A stretch of DNA of 64,000 nucleotides from Saccharomonospora glauca K62 (GCF_000243395.2 NZ_CM001484.1:3652524-3716523); one strand, 5' to 3'; positions 38,685 to 50,397 are shown, counted from the first letter of the stretch. The notes: generated from the sequence alone by a model not told the origin. A program made the numbers and translations.

Positions 38685-40607
38685 TCAGGTCCAGTCGAGC
38701 ATCGGCACCCGCCACAACGGTTCCGGAAGCGCGAAGGCGTCCACCAGCGTGCGTGCGTGGGGCCGCAGTTCCCCGCACAGCCGGTTCACCCCGGCGATCA
38801 CGGCCTTGGCCCGTCCGCTGGTGAGCCTGCCGTGTTCCATGAACCACGCGCGGTCGGCCTCGACGACGGACAGCGCGTACAGGTCGCACACCTTGTCCAA
38901 CAGCGCCCTCGCCTCGGCGTCCTCACAACGCTCGACGGCCGCGACGAAGGAATCCAGCACCAGACGTTCGACGTGGACTCGCGCCGCACGCAACACGTGG
39001 TCCTGGGCGGCGTTGAAGACGTCGAACGCGTTGTCCCGTGTCGCGGCTCGCAACCGCCGCGCCAGCCCGTCGAGGACGTGGGTCTCGCGGTCGGTGAACA
39101 GCTTGCACTGCCACGCACGGTCGAACACGACGTCGTCGTCGTCCCTAGCCGGTGAGGCATCGACGATACGTTCGACCACCCTCCTCGCCGCCGTCCGTTC
39201 GATCACGGCGCCGACGAACTGCTCGGCCACGAATCGAGCCGTCGCAAGTGGACTGAGGTCCTCGAACTGGAGCCGGTAGTTGGTGAGCAGTCCCTTCGCG
39301 ACGAGTTGCAACAACACCGTGTTGTCGCCCTCGAACGTGGTGAACACGTCGGTGTCCGCCTTGAGCGAGGGCAACACGTTCTCGGCCATGTAGCCGGCGC
39401 CGCCACACGCCTCGCGAGCGGCCTGGATCGTGTGTGTCGCGTGCCAGGTGGCGAGCGCCTTCATCCCCGCGGCACGGGACTCCAGCTCTCGCTGGCGGAT
39501 CTCGTCGGCCTCCGCGACGTCCTCGGGCGTACCGGTCTGGAGGTCGTGCAGCTCCGCGACGAGGTCCTCCTGCGCGAAGTGCAGCGCATACGTCGTGGCG
39601 AGCGCGGGCAGCAGGCGCCGCTGGTGTGCGAGGTAGTCGAGGATGGTGGCCTCGGCGCCGTCCCGGCCCTCGAACTGCTTACGGCGGTCGGCGTAGTGCA
39701 CGGCGATGGTGAGCGCGCGTTTCGTGGCACTGCCCGCGCTGCCCGCGACGCTGACACGCCCGCGCACCAGCGTGCCCAGCATGGTGAAGAACCGCTTGCC
39801 GTCGCTGTCGATGGGACTGGTGTAGGTGCCGTCCTCGGCGACGTCGCCGTAGCGGTTGAGCAGCGCCGAGCGGGGCACGCGGACGTGGTCGAACGTGATA
39901 CTGCCGTTGTCGACGCCGTTGAGCCCGGCCTTCACCCCGCAGTCCTCGACGGTGACTCCGGGCAGTACCGCGCCGTGCTCGTCGCGGATCGGCACGAGCA
40001 GGGCATGCACGCCCCGGCTCTCGCCACCGGTGACGAGTTGCGCGAACACCACTGCCATGCGCCCGTCCCGCGCCGCGTTGCCGATGTAGGTCTTCGACGC
40101 CGCCGCGTCGGGCGTGTGCACCACGAACTCGGCGGTGCCGGGGTCGTAGGTGGCCGTCGTGCGCAGGTGCTGCACGTCGGAGCCGTGCCCGACCTCCGTC
40201 ATCGCGAAGCAGCCGAGCAAAGCGCCGGACATGATGTCCGGGAGGTAGCGCTCGTGGTGGTACCGGGTGCCGAGGAGGTGGACCGCTCCGCCGAACAGTC
40301 CCCACTGAACGCCGGACTTGACCATCAGGGAGAGGTCGCCGAAGCCGAGCATCTCGAACGACACCACGGCCGCGCCGATGTCCCCGCCGCCCCCGTACTC
40401 GGTGGGGAAACCCAGCCGGGGGCGTCCGGTCTCGGCGAGGGCCCGGAGCTGCCGGGCGATCAGCTCGCGGTGTGCGGCGACGTCCAGCCCCGCCGTGTCG
40501 AGGGCTCCTCGGACCGCCTGCGCGGCGAGGTGTTCCCGGACGTCGCGGCGCACCGACGCCCATCGCCCGTCGAGCAGGCGGGTCAACGCTTCGGTCAACA
40601 ACTCCAT
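38685..40607 (-). CDS. Acyl-CoA dehydrogenase, acyl-CoA oxidase-like
   Basis: A 640-residue flavoprotein, much longer than the usual 380-residue dehydrogenases and close to peroxisomal acyl-CoA oxidases. FAD and substrate motifs include GCFAMTEVGHGSDVQ, SKTYIGNAARDG and the catalytic Glu426 in TTFEGDNTVLLQ. A long helical C-terminal domain follows. It would carry out the first step of fatty acid beta-oxidation. ATG 40607 is used; the open frame runs on into repeat array 3 and yields Cys/Gly/His repeats that are not credible protein. It is the last gene of the accessory block. Confidence 0.9.
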   Translation of the reverse strand: MELLTEALTRLLDGRWASVRRDVREHLAAQAVRGALDTAGLDVAAHRELIARQLRALAETGRPRLGFPTEYGGGGDIGAAVVSFEMLGFGDLSLMVKSGVQWGLFGGAVHLLGTRYHHERYLPDIMSGALLGCFAMTEVGHGSDVQHLRTTATYDPGTAEFVVHTPDAAASKTYIGNAARDGRMAVVFAQLVTGGESRGVHALLVPIRDEHGAVLPGVTVEDCGVKAGLNGVDNGSITFDHVRVPRSALLNRYGDVAEDGTYTSPIDSDGKRFFTMLGTLVRGRVSVAGSAGSATKRALTIAVHYADRRKQFEGRDGAEATILDYLAHQRRLLPALATTYALHFAQEDLVAELHDLQTGTPEDVAEADEIRQRELESRAAGMKALATWHATHTIQAAREACGGAGYMAENVLPSLKADTDVFTTFEGDNTVLLQLVAKGLLTNYRLQFEDLSPLATARFVAEQFVGAVIERTAARRVVERIVDASPARDDDDVVFDRAWQCKLFTDRETHVLDGLARRLRAATRDNAFDVFNAAQDHVLRAARVHVERLVLDSFVAAVERCEDAEARALLDKVCDLYALSVVEADRAWFMEHGRLTSGRAKAVIAGVNRLCGELRPHARTLVDAFALPEPLWRVPMLDWT

Positions 40608-40661
40608 GTGCTCAAGCCTGCCCCAGAACCGAACCGACCGCAGCCCGAAGATCAACCCGAC

Positions 40662-40799
40662 ATCGTGTCCGCAGCTTGTGCACGCGTGTCCGCAGGCTGT
40701 GCACACGTGTTCGCAGTTCGCGTACGCATCGCTCGTACGGGAAGTGCAAACACGCGTGCGTAACTTGCGGACACGCGTGCGTAACTTGCGGACACGGCG
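40662..40799. repeat. 21-bp repeat array 3 (opposed halves)
   Basis: Forward cores TGTCCGCAG at 40666 and 40687 and TGTTCGCAG at 40708 are 21 bp apart. Reverse cores TTGCGGACA at 40765 and 40786, and a weaker one at 40744, are also 21 bp apart. The two halves are inverted about a centre near 40736, so one strand can fold into a hairpin of about three repeat units. The array abuts the stop codon of the DUF255 gene (40800). Confidence 0.9.
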
Positions 40800-42812
40800 T
40801 CAGAGGGAGCGGGCCAGGGCTTCGGGCGTGGTGACCGGGCGATCACACACATAACCTCGGCAGACGTACGCCGCCGGAGCACCGTCCACAAGCGGACGGT
40901 CGGCCAGCAGCGGCACGCCTTCGGCCTCGGGCTCGCCGCCGAGCACCACGCCCCCGCCGTGCACTCCCCTGGCGGCCTCCGCCACCAGCTCGGCACGGTC
41001 CTTCGCGCCGGCACCCACGACGGCGACCTGCACCGGGCCGGACAACAACGCCTCCGCCACCGAGAGCCAGTGCCCCGCGAACCGAGGCACCTGCTCCACG
41101 AGCACACCCGCCCGGCTCAACGCCTCCTCGCACGCCGCCCGGTACGCTCCCGCGCGCTCGGGCCCCGCCAGCGCGGAAGCGGTGAGCAACGCACCCGCCA
41201 ACGCCGACGCCCCGGAGGGACTCGCGTTGTCGGTGGGATCGCTCGGCCGGTGCACGAGGGCCTCGGCGTCGGCCGCCGTGTCGTGGAAGGCCCCCGGCGC
41301 CCCGTCGACCCCGAAGCGCCGTAACGCCGTGTCGAGCAACGCGGTCGCCTCCGTGAGCCATACCGGCTCGCCGGTGGCCTGGTGCAACGCCAACAACCCG
41401 TCCGCGAGACAGCCGTAGTCCTCCAACACCGCGGCGGCATCGCCGACGACCCCGTCGCGGGAACTGCGCCGCAGGCCCTCGGCACCGTCGCCGCCGACGT
41501 GGACGTCGAGGACGAACGCCGCCGCAGCGACCGCGGCCTCGACCCACTCCGGCCGTCGCAGGGCCACCCCCGCCTCCGCCAGGGCCGTGATGGCGAGCCC
41601 GTTCCACGCAGCGATCACCTTGTCGTCACGAGCGGGCTGGGGCCGTGCGGCACGCGCCCGCGACAGAGCGGAGGTCACCCGCATCCACCGGGCGGGGTCG
41701 TCGGGATCGCGGCGCAACTGGAGCGTGGAGGCCCCGCGCTCGAAGGTGCCCTCCTCGGTGACCCCGAACAGCTTCGCGGCCCAGGCGCCGTCCTCGGGAC
41801 CGAGCACGTCCACGAGCTGCTGTGGCGTCCACACGTAGGTCAGGCCCTCGACCCCTTCGGTGTCGGCGTCGAGCGACGAGGCGAACGCGCCCTGCGGCGT
41901 TCGCAGGTCCCGCAGGAGGAATTCCGCCGTCTCCCCCGCGACCCGGTAGGCGAGCGCGGAGCCGGTGCGCCGGGCGAGGTGCGCGTAGAACCGCAACAGC
42001 AGCGCGTTGTCGTACAGCATCTTCTCGAAGTGCGGCACGACCCATCCCGCGTCCACGGAGTACCGGGCGAACCCGCCCGCGAGCTGGTCGTAGATGCCGC
42101 CGCGCGCCATGCCCTCGGCCGTCGCATCCACAACGGACAGTGCCTCCACCGAGCCCGTGCGCTCGTAGTGGCGGAGCAGGAACTCCAGCACCATCGACGG
42201 CGGGAACTTGGGCGCGCCCCCGAATCCGCCGTTGCCCGGATCGGCCTCCCGCCGCAACTTCGACACGGCCGCCGCGACGGTCTCGGCCGTGACCGGACGC
42301 AGGCTCAACGGCTTGGTCTGCTCGACAATGTGGTCGACGACGCGTCCGGCGCCCTCCACGAGCTCGTCCCGGCGCTCCCGCCACGCCTGGTCGACCGCCA
42401 CCAGGACCTGCTTGAACGACGGCATCCCGTGCGCGGGCACGGGCGGGTAGTAGGTACCGCAGTGGAACGGCTTGCCGTCCGGGGTGAGAAAACAGGTCAT
42501 GGGCCACCCGCCCTGGCCCGTCATGGCCTGGGTGGCGGTCATGTAGACGGCGTCGATGTCCGGGCGTTCCTCCCGGTCGACCTTGATGTTGACGAAGTGG
42601 TCGTTCATGAACGCCGCCACCTCGTCGTCGGAGAACGACTCGTGGGCCATCACGTGGCACCAGTGGCAGGCGGCGTACCCGATCGACAGCAGGATCGGCA
42701 CGTCCCGGCGCCGTGCCTCGGCGAGCGCTTCGGGCCCCCACGGCCACCAGTCCACCGGGTTGTCGGCGTGTTGCAGCAGATACGGCGAGGTGGCGGTGGC
42801 GAGACGGTTCAT
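40800..42812 (-). CDS. DUF255 thioredoxin-domain/glycosidase-like protein (YyaL)
   Basis: A 670-residue protein. Residues 1-165 form a thioredoxin-like DUF255 domain with CHWC (Cys49, Cys52) in [15 protein letters not shown], then [16 protein letters not shown]. The rest is an (alpha/alpha)6 barrel typical of six-hairpin glycosidases or epimerases ([37 protein letters not shown]). Function is unsettled. The M. tuberculosis homologue Rv1084 adjoins Rv1085c (hemolysin III); here 15.7 kb separates them. Confidence 0.9.
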   Translation of the reverse strand: MNRLATATSPYLLQHADNPVDWWPWGPEALAEARRRDVPILLSIGYAACHWCHVMAHESFSDDEVAAFMNDHFVNIKVDREERPDIDAVYMTATQAMTGQGGWPMTCFLTPDGKPFHCGTYYPPVPAHGMPSFKQVLVAVDQAWRERRDELVEGAGRVVDHIVEQTKPLSLRPVTAETVAAAVSKLRREADPGNGGFGGAPKFPPSMVLEFLLRHYERTGSVEALSVVDATAEGMARGGIYDQLAGGFARYSVDAGWVVPHFEKMLYDNALLLRFYAHLARRTGSALAYRVAGETAEFLLRDLRTPQGAFASSLDADTEGVEGLTYVWTPQQLVDVLGPEDGAWAAKLFGVTEEGTFERGASTLQLRRDPDDPARWMRVTSALSRARAARPQPARDDKVIAAWNGLAITALAEAGVALRRPEWVEAAVAAAAFVLDVHVGGDGAEGLRRSSRDGVVGDAAAVLEDYGCLADGLLALHQATGEPVWLTEATALLDTALRRFGVDGAPGAFHDTAADAEALVHRPSDPTDNASPSGASALAGALLTASALAGPERAGAYRAACEEALSRAGVLVEQVPRFAGHWLSVAEALLSGPVQVAVVGAGAKDRAELVAEAARGVHGGGVVLGGEPEAEGVPLLADRPLVDGAPAAYVCRGYVCDRPVTTPEALARSL

Positions 42813-43044
42813 GTCCCCAGCGTGTCACACGTCCGGGCGGCTCACAGCGAAGTGACGTCCGGCCCGGCGGGCGACGTCGACGTGGTGCTCTCCGTCCTCG
42901 ACCGGTTTGTGGACGGCGGTAACACGGTGTCGCGGTCGAAACGCAACCTTCACGTCGTCGGACGCACCAACCGGGGGATCGCCCGGGCCCCGACGGTGAC
43001 CACGAGGGCGGCTGCTCGACGCGCTGGGCTCCACACGGCGGCGC

Positions 43045-43407
43045 TCAGTCGCCGGTGCCGGAGTCACCGCCTCCGGAGCCGGTGTCCGCTCCGGCCGTGG
43101 TCGCGCTCTCGTGGTCACGGCCGGCGCCGTCGGTCTTGCCGGCCCCGTCGCCGTCGGTCTTGCCGGCCGACGACGCCTCGTCGTCGTCGAAGCTCGCGGG
43201 AACGCGCTTGAGGTGCTTGGTCATCGAGCGGATGAGGAAGGCCACCGCCACGAAGAACACCAGCAACAACAGCAGGCCGACGGGCGAGGACTTGCCGAAG
43301 TCCTCGCCCTGACCGCCGCCGTCCCCACCGTCACCACCGGGTGGCTGCTGCGCGAGCCAGACCCCGGCGTTCATGGCGGGCACGACCGCGAAGGCCGGCA
43401 GTGTCAT
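43045..43407 (-). CDS. Small membrane protein downstream of mca
   Basis: A 120-residue protein with [20 protein letters not shown] at the N-terminus, a Gly/Asp linker, one hydrophobic helix [20 protein letters not shown], and a cytoplasmic segment [14 protein letters not shown] Gly/Asp/Thr-rich tail follows. It matches the position and type of mycobacterial Rv1083. Its ATG overlaps the mca stop (ATGA at 43404-43407), which indicates co-translation. Function is unknown. Confidence 0.8.
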   Translation of the reverse strand: MTLPAFAVVPAMNAGVWLAQQPPGGDGGDGGGQGEDFGKSSPVGLLLLLVFFVAVAFLIRSMTKHLKRVPASFDDDEASSAGKTDGDGAGKTDGAGRDHESATTAGADTGSGGGDSGTGD

Positions 43408-44321
43408 GTCGTCACCCTTTCTCGAACCCCCGCGAACAGGTCGTCCTCGGGCAAGGTCGTGTCGACGAGCGAGCGCACCAGCTCGTACTCCTCGGTGGGC
43501 CACACTTCCCGCTGCACGTCGAGCGGCACCGCGAACCACCGGCTGTTGGGGTCGATCTGCGTGGCGTGGGCTCGCAACGCGTCGTCACGCACCTCGAAGT
43601 AGTCGGCGCACGGCACCCGCGTGGTGACGCGCTCCATGACGTCGGGCCGGTCGGAGGACCAGTTCTTCAGCCACTCCTCGTAGGGAGAGGGCAACCCGCG
43701 CGAGGTGAGCGCCTCGTGGAACGCCTCGAACTTCGCCCGTGAGAAGCCGTGGCCGTAGTACAGCTTCAGCGGCTGCCACGGCTCGCCCGCCTCCGGGTAC
43801 CGCTCGGGATCGGCCACGGCGTCGTAAGCCGCCATCGTGACCTCGTGGCAGCGGATGTGGTCCGGGTGCGGGTAGCCGCCGTTCTCGTCGTAGGTGGTGA
43901 CGACGTGCGGGCGGAACTCACGCATGACCCGCACGAGCTTCGCGACGGGTTCCTCCAGCGGCACCTTGGCGAAGCAGCCCTCCGGCAACGGGGGCGGCGG
44001 GTCTCCCTCCGGCAGCCCGGAGTCGACGAAACCGAGCCAACGGTGCTGAACCCCGAGGATCTTGGCCGCCCTGGCCATCTCCTCCCTGCGCAGCTTCGCC
44101 ATGTTCTCGTGAACTTCGGGTCGGTCCATGGCCGGGTTCAACACGCTGCCCGCCTCGCCGCCGGTGCACGTCACGACCATGACCTCGTGCCCCTCGGCCA
44201 CGTAGCGAGCCATCGTGGCGGCACCCTTGCTCGACTCGTCGTCCGGATGGGCGTGCACCGCCATCAGCCGTAACCCCGCGTCCACCCTGTCCGCCCTCTC
44301 TTCGTCGTCGGTTGGCGCCAT
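43404..44321 (-). CDS. mca: Mycothiol S-conjugate amidase
   Basis: A 305-residue zinc amidase of the LmbE/MshB fold. It cleaves mycothiol S-conjugates to release mercapturic acids for export, the actinobacterial detoxification route. Zinc ligands are seen in VHAHPDDES (His25, Asp28) and [13 protein letters not shown]. The specificity-linked segment [20 protein letters not shown] and the [12 protein letters not shown] motif favour Mca over MshB. ATG 44321 is chosen; a longer frame to 44369 adds non-conserved residues. It is coupled to the small membrane protein gene and divergent from DUF4307. Confidence 0.94.
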   Translation of the reverse strand: MAPTDDEERADRVDAGLRLMAVHAHPDDESSKGAATMARYVAEGHEVMVVTCTGGEAGSVLNPAMDRPEVHENMAKLRREEMARAAKILGVQHRWLGFVDSGLPEGDPPPPLPEGCFAKVPLEEPVAKLVRVMREFRPHVVTTYDENGGYPHPDHIRCHEVTMAAYDAVADPERYPEAGEPWQPLKLYYGHGFSRAKFEAFHEALTSRGLPSPYEEWLKNWSSDRPDVMERVTTRVPCADYFEVRDDALRAHATQIDPNSRWFAVPLDVQREVWPTEEYELVRSLVDTTLPEDDLFAGVRERVTT

Positions 44322-44462
44322 GTTCGGCTCGGTTCCTTTCGATCCCCACGTCGGATGTGGGACCCCCAACCCACGTTCGTATCGCTTTCACGGATACTCA
44401 ACACGCGAGGTGGGTGTTTTCATTCTCCCGCCGCGACGACAGGACCGTTCGGGAGGCCCTCC

Positions 44463-44927
44463 TTGAGCAGCTCGGAGCCCGGCCGTGAGCCGGCACACGC
44501 TCTGGAGGATCGCTACGGTTCCGCGCGCGGGAACCGTTCCCACCGACGCCTGCGTGGTAGGCGAGCCTGGCTCACGGGACTCGTCGTCGTCGCGGTTCTG
44601 GGCATCGGCAGCTACGTCGCGTACTCACAGTGGTTCGCCGCGCCCATCGACGGCCAGCGGGTCGCCTTCGAGGAACGACCGGGCAACTCCATGGAGATCA
44701 CGGTGGACGTGAACCGCGACGACCCGTCTCGCCCGGCCGTGTGCATCGTCAGGGTCCGTGAGATCAACGGAGCCGAGACCGGAAGGAAGGAGCTCTACGT
44801 TCCACCGGGCGTCCATCGCCTGAGCACAGTTGTGCGGAGCATCGAGCGGCCCGTCACCGCGGACGTGTACGGGTGCTCCTATGATGTTCCCGAATACTTG
44901 TCAACCCCCGAGCGGCCAACGGAGTGA
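44463..44927 (+). CDS. DUF4307 membrane protein
   Basis: A 154-residue protein with an N-terminal cytoplasmic stretch (ALEDRYGSARGNRSHRR), one transmembrane helix (AWLTGLVVVAVLGIGSYVAY) and an extracytoplasmic beta-rich domain with two cysteines (PAVCIVRVRE and VYGCSYDVPEY). This is the DUF4307 architecture found next to mca and greA in actinobacteria (Rv1081c type). The start is probably the TTG at 44463, after GGGAGG. Upstream ATG 44355 would overlap the divergent promoter. Function is unknown. Confidence 0.8.
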   Translation: MSSSEPGREPAHALEDRYGSARGNRSHRRLRGRRAWLTGLVVVAVLGIGSYVAYSQWFAAPIDGQRVAFEERPGNSMEITVDVNRDDPSRPAVCIVRVREINGAETGRKELYVPPGVHRLSTVVRSIERPVTADVYGCSYDVPEYLSTPERPTE

Positions 44928-45104
44928 AATAGGCGCCGGATCGCCCGGCAGTCGAGAACGCGCCAACCTCGGGGGGCGCTTTCGTGCTATCATTTACTCG
45001 TTGGCACGGTCCCACGCGGGCCGTGTCTTTCCTTTATCTAGCAGCCACGACGGCGTGGCAGCCGGCTTGTACACCCAGGCTTGGCAGGCCCCGAGGAGGA
45101 GATG

Positions 45105-45599
45105 GTGACCGTGAGCGACAGCAAGGTGACCTGGCTGACCCAGGAAGCCTACGACAGGCTCAAGAGCGAACTCGACGAGCTGATCGCGAATCGTCCGGTC
45201 ATCGCAGCGAAGATCAACGCCAGCCGAGAAGAAGGCGACCTCAAGGAGAACGGTGGCTACCACGCCGCCCGCGAGGAGCAGGGGCAGCAGGAAGCCCGCA
45301 TTCGCCACCTGCAGGAGTTGCTGCGCTCGGCCAAGGTCGGTGAGGCTCCGAAGGACGACGGAATCGCCGAGCCCGGCATGGTGCTGACCGTGCGTTACGA
45401 AGGTGACGACGAGGAGGAGACGTTCCTGCTCGCCACCCGTGAAGAGGGCGGAACCGGACCGATGGAGGTCTACTCGCCCGACTCGCCGCTCGGCAAGGCC
45501 CTGCTCGGGGCGAAGGAAGGTGAGTCGCGGGAGTACCCGCTGCCCAACGGCAAGACCCAGAAGGTGACGCTCGTGAAGGCGGTTCCCTACGGCGGCTGA
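45105..45599 (+). CDS. greA: Transcription elongation factor GreA
   Basis: A 164-residue GreA, which rescues backtracked RNA polymerase by stimulating transcript cleavage. The N-terminal coiled coil carries the acidic tip [20 protein letters not shown]. The C-terminal FKBP-like domain ends [15 protein letters not shown] and [16 protein letters not shown]. The start is ambiguous: GAGGAGG (45093-45099) is too close to ATG 45102 and best spaced for GTG 45105, and GTG 45111 is also possible. The gene converges with the Lrp regulator across a terminator. Confidence 0.94.
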   Translation: MTVSDSKVTWLTQEAYDRLKSELDELIANRPVIAAKINASREEGDLKENGGYHAAREEQGQQEARIRHLQELLRSAKVGEAPKDDGIAEPGMVLTVRYEGDDEEETFLLATREEGGTGPMEVYSPDSPLGKALLGAKEGESREYPLPNGKTQKVTLVKAVPYGG

Positions 45600-45622
45600 A
45601 GCCGACTCCGGGACGACACGTG

Positions 45623-45658
45623 AACGGCCGGTGCAGCCGAGGTGGCGCACCGGCCGTT
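45623..45658. terminator. greA/Lrp bidirectional terminator
   Basis: Perfect 11-bp arms AACGGCCGGTG (45623-45633) and CACCGGCCGTT (45648-45658) are followed by GGTTTG. They lie 24 bp after the greA stop and 41 bp from the Lrp stop. Confidence 0.75.
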
Positions 45659-45698
45659 GGTTTGCCCCGGCCCCGTCACGAGCCGGGTTCCGAGACTC

Positions 45699-47474
<1,776 letters not shown>

Positions 47475-47478
47475 CACC

Positions 47479-47512
47479 CCGTGGGGCCGCTCCTCCCCCG
47501 GCGGCCCCACGG
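47479..47512. terminator. hpd/ilvA bidirectional terminator
   Basis: CCGTGGGGCCGC (47479-47490) and GCGGCCCCACGG (47501-47512) pair perfectly over 12 bp around a 10-nt loop, 5 bp after the hpd stop and 12 bp from the ilvA stop. Confidence 0.8.
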
Positions 47513-47523
47513 CACCCCCGGTG

Positions 47524-48729
47524 TCAGACCAACACGCGGTATCCCGCCCGCTGCAATTGCGCGGCGACGTCGGCGCAGTGCTCGGGACCGCGAGTCTCCA
47601 ACTTCAACGCGATTTCCACCTCGCCCATCGCCAGTCGCCCGGAAATACGCGAGTGCTCGACGTCGAGCACGTTCGCGCCCAGCTCGCCGACCAGTGACAA
47701 CAGCCCCGCGAGCGAGCCGGGGCGGTCGGCCACCCGCAGCCGCAAGCTGAGGTATCGCCCGGCGGCCGTCATACCGTGCTGGATGATCTGCAACAGCAGC
47801 AGCGGGTCGACGTTCCCGCCCGAGAGCACCGCGACGATCGGCGGCTCGAAGACACCGGGGTGTTCGAGCAACGCGGCGACCGCGGCCGCACCCGCCGGTT
47901 CCACCACGAGCTTGCGGCGTTCCAGGCACAGCAGCACGGCCCGCGACAGCGATTCCTCGCTCACCGTCACGACGTCGTCCACGAGTGCCCGGACGTGCTC
48001 GAACGTGAGAGAACCGGGTTCTCCCACCGCGATGCCGTCGGCCATGGTCTGCGTGCTCTCCAGCCGCATCGGATTACCCGCCGACAGCGAGAGCGGGAAG
48101 GCGGCCGCGCCCTCGGCCTGCACTCCCACGATCCGGACGTCCGGTTTGATCGCCTTCACGGCGCTCGCCACACCCCCGACCAGCCCGCCACCGCCGGTGG
48201 CCACCAGGATCGTCGCGACGTCCGGCACCTGTTCGAGGATCTCCAGCCCAACCGTGCCCTGGCCCGCGATGATGTCGGGGTGGTCGAACGGGTGGATGAA
48301 CACCGCACCCGTACGTTCGGCGAAGGCGATCGCCTCGGCCATGGCTTCCTCCAGCGCCTCGCCGTGCAAGCAGACGTCGGCGCCGTAGCCACGGGTGGCG
48401 GCCAGTTTCGGCAGCGGAGCTCGCTCCGGCATGTAGACGGTCGCCTTCGTACCGAGGAGAGAGGCGGCGAGCGCCACTCCCTGAGCGTGGTTACCCGCGC
48501 TGGCGGCGACGACCCCCCTGGCACGTTCCTCCGCGCTCAACCCGTGAATGCGGGTGTACGCGCCTCTGATCTTGAACGAACCGGTGCGCTGCAGGTTCTC
48601 GCACTTGAAGTACACCGACCCGCCCTGCGGGGGTTCGAGGTCACGCGCATGTTCCATCGGCGTTTTCCGCACGACGGACTCCAGCAGCCGCCTCGCCTCG
48701 CGGATTGTGTCCACGCTGACAAGTCCCAT
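47524..48729 (-). CDS. ilvA: Threonine ammonia-lyase with ACT domain
   Basis: A 401-residue PLP enzyme that deaminates threonine to 2-oxobutyrate. The PLP lysine is Lys53 in RTGSFKIRGAY. ASAGNHAQGVA, the phosphate loop ATGGGGLVGG and the LSGGNVDPLLLLQI region follow. Residues of about 325-401 form a single ACT domain (SLRLRVADRPGSLAGLLSLV). The one-ACT, 400-residue form may be the catabolic type or the isoleucine-sensitive type. The gene converges with hpd. Confidence 0.92.
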   Translation of the reverse strand: MGLVSVDTIREARRLLESVVRKTPMEHARDLEPPQGGSVYFKCENLQRTGSFKIRGAYTRIHGLSAEERARGVVAASAGNHAQGVALAASLLGTKATVYMPERAPLPKLAATRGYGADVCLHGEALEEAMAEAIAFAERTGAVFIHPFDHPDIIAGQGTVGLEILEQVPDVATILVATGGGGLVGGVASAVKAIKPDVRIVGVQAEGAAAFPLSLSAGNPMRLESTQTMADGIAVGEPGSLTFEHVRALVDDVVTVSEESLSRAVLLCLERRKLVVEPAGAAAVAALLEHPGVFEPPIVAVLSGGNVDPLLLLQIIQHGMTAAGRYLSLRLRVADRPGSLAGLLSLVGELGANVLDVEHSRISGRLAMGEVEIALKLETRGPEHCADVAAQLQRAGYRVLV

Positions 48730-48848
48730 GACGGGGATGATGTCACTGCACTGAGCGTGACGACGAGGTTACCTGCTTCGCCAGATCACGATTGGGTAAG
48801 CTTGAGGCACGCCGGGAGCACCGGAAACCCGAGTCAGGAGAGACGCGT

Positions 48849-49118
48849 ATGGGAAGGGCACGCACGTCGGACGGGGCGCGTTCCGCGGGTGTGATGCCGC
48901 TTCTCGCCGGAGTGATCTCGGCTCTCGCCCTCACCGGAGCCGCCGTCTACACCGTCTCGGAAGCTCAGTGCGACCCCGGCCACTACGTCACCGAGGGCAG
49001 GAAGACGATCCTCGTCGGCGGTTGCGTCTCCGGCGCGGAGCTGAGAGAGGCCGGCATCGGGCACGACCACGACCGGCCGGGCACCACCGAGACCTCTCCC
49101 AGCAACCTCCGTCCCTGA
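48849..49118 (+). CDS. Small membrane or exported protein
   Basis: An 89-residue protein. MGRARTSDGARSAG is followed by one hydrophobic helix (VMPLLAGVISALALTGAAVYTV, residues 15-36) and an extracytoplasmic tail with two cysteines (EAQCDPGHYV and VGGCVSGAEL) that could form a disulfide. ATG 48849 is preceded by AGGAG. No family was recognised. It lies between divergent ilvA and convergent metB, alone on its strand. Confidence 0.6.
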   Translation: MGRARTSDGARSAGVMPLLAGVISALALTGAAVYTVSEAQCDPGHYVTEGRKTILVGGCVSGAELREAGIGHDHDRPGTTETSPSNLRP

Positions 49119-49136
49119 CGGCGGCGCCGTCGAACG

Positions 49137-50297
49137 CTACGAGGCGTCGAGCGCGTACCTGAGGTCGGCCAGCAGGTCGTGGGCGTCCTCGATACCCACC
49201 GACAGCCTCACCAGCTCGGGAGGAACCTGAAGCAACGACCCGGCGACGCTCGCGTGCGTCATGCGGCCCGGATGTTCGATCAGCGACTCCACGCCGCCGA
49301 GCGACTCGGCGAGGATGAACAACTTCGTCCGGGCGGCCACGTTGAGCGCCGCCTGCTCGCCGTCGACGTGCGTGAACGACACCATTCCACCGAACCGGCG
49401 CATTTGCTTGGCCGCCATCGAGTGGCCGGGGTGTTCGGCGAGGCCGGGGTAGTAGACACGCTCGACCTTGGGGTGAACCGACAAAGCCTCGGCGACGAGT
49501 TCGGCGTTGCTGCAGTGCCGTTCCATGCGCACGGCCAGCGTTTTGAGACCGCGCAACGTCAACCACGCGTCGAAGGCACCCGGCACGGCGCCCGCCGAGT
49601 TGCGCAGGAAGAACAGCCGTTCCCGCAGCTCGTCGGAATCGGTGATCACCGCCCCGCCCACGACGTCCGAGTGTCCGCCGAGGTACTTGGTGGTGGAGTG
49701 CACGACGATGTCGGCGCCGAGCTCCAGCGGCGTCTGGAGGTACGGGGTGGCGAAGGTGTTGTCGACGACGAGCTTGGCCCCGCCGACGTGGGCCAGCTCC
49801 GCGAGCGCCGCGATGTCGGCGATGCCGAGCAGCGGGTTGGTGGGCGACTCGCACCAGATGAGTTTGGTCTCGGGACGCATGGCTGCCCGGACCTCGTCGA
49901 GGTCGGACAGAGCTGCGACACTGTAGTTGACGCCCCACTCGGTGAGGACCTTGTCGATCAGCCGGAAGGTACCGCCGTAGACGTCGTTGCCCAGTAGCAG
50001 GTGGTCGCCGGGCCGAAGCGTGGTACGCAGCACCGCGTCGCTGGCCGCCATCCCCGAGGCGAACGCGAGCGCGTGCCGACCCCCCTCGAGTGCGGCGAGC
50101 GCCTCCTCCAACGCGGTCCGCGTCGGGTTGGCGGTGCGGGAGTACTCGTAGTCCCCCTCGCGGGTGCCACCGACGCCGTCCTGCGCATAAGTGGAGGTCT
50201 GGTAGATCGGCACGATCACCGCACCCGTGCGCGGGTCGGGTTCCTGCCCTGCGTGGATGGCGCGTGTCTCGAATCCGTAACGCGGGTCTGCAACCAT
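49137..50297 (-). CDS. metB: Cystathionine gamma-synthase
   Basis: A 386-residue Cys/Met-metabolism PLP enzyme. The PLP lysine is Lys204 in HSTTKYLGGHSD, with YSRTANPTR, the SGMAASDAVL loop and the substrate-binding ESLGGVESLIEHP. It could act as cystathionine gamma-synthase or as gamma-lyase, since this family is hard to split by sequence. The presence of cbs 1.5 kb away suggests reverse transsulfuration. ATG 50297 is preferred over GTG 50303. The M. tuberculosis order metB-pra-cbs is kept here. Confidence 0.9.
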   Translation of the reverse strand: MVADPRYGFETRAIHAGQEPDPRTGAVIVPIYQTSTYAQDGVGGTREGDYEYSRTANPTRTALEEALAALEGGRHALAFASGMAASDAVLRTTLRPGDHLLLGNDVYGGTFRLIDKVLTEWGVNYSVAALSDLDEVRAAMRPETKLIWCESPTNPLLGIADIAALAELAHVGGAKLVVDNTFATPYLQTPLELGADIVVHSTTKYLGGHSDVVGGAVITDSDELRERLFFLRNSAGAVPGAFDAWLTLRGLKTLAVRMERHCSNAELVAEALSVHPKVERVYYPGLAEHPGHSMAAKQMRRFGGMVSFTHVDGEQAALNVAARTKLFILAESLGGVESLIEHPGRMTHASVAGSLLQVPPELVRLSVGIEDAHDLLADLRYALDAS

Positions 50298-50340
50298 GCC
50301 CACAGCCTACGTGCGGCCCCCTTGACACGCCGGAGAGACC

Positions 50341-50378
50341 CGAAGGGGCCGCGGGCGAGAAAGCCCACGGCCCCTTCG
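50341..50378 (-). terminator. Terminator of the Pro/Gln-rich membrane protein gene
   Basis: CGAAGGGGCCGCGGGC (50341-50356) and GCCCACGGCCCCTTCG (50363-50378) pair over 16 bp with one mismatch and a GAGAAA loop, starting 20 bp after the gene's stop. Confidence 0.75.
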
Positions 50379-50397
50379 AGGAATTCGATTCAGCGGC

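Noticed and set aside
40608-40706. N-terminal extension of the acyl-CoA dehydrogenase with Cys-Gly-His repeats
   Set aside because: The extension is the translated reverse half of repeat array 3. The family-like N-terminus starts at ATG 40607.
42825-43118. Open frame on the minus strand between DUF255 and the small membrane protein
   Set aside because: It overlaps the real small membrane protein gene in another frame, is Arg/Pro-rich without conserved motifs and has no ribosome site.
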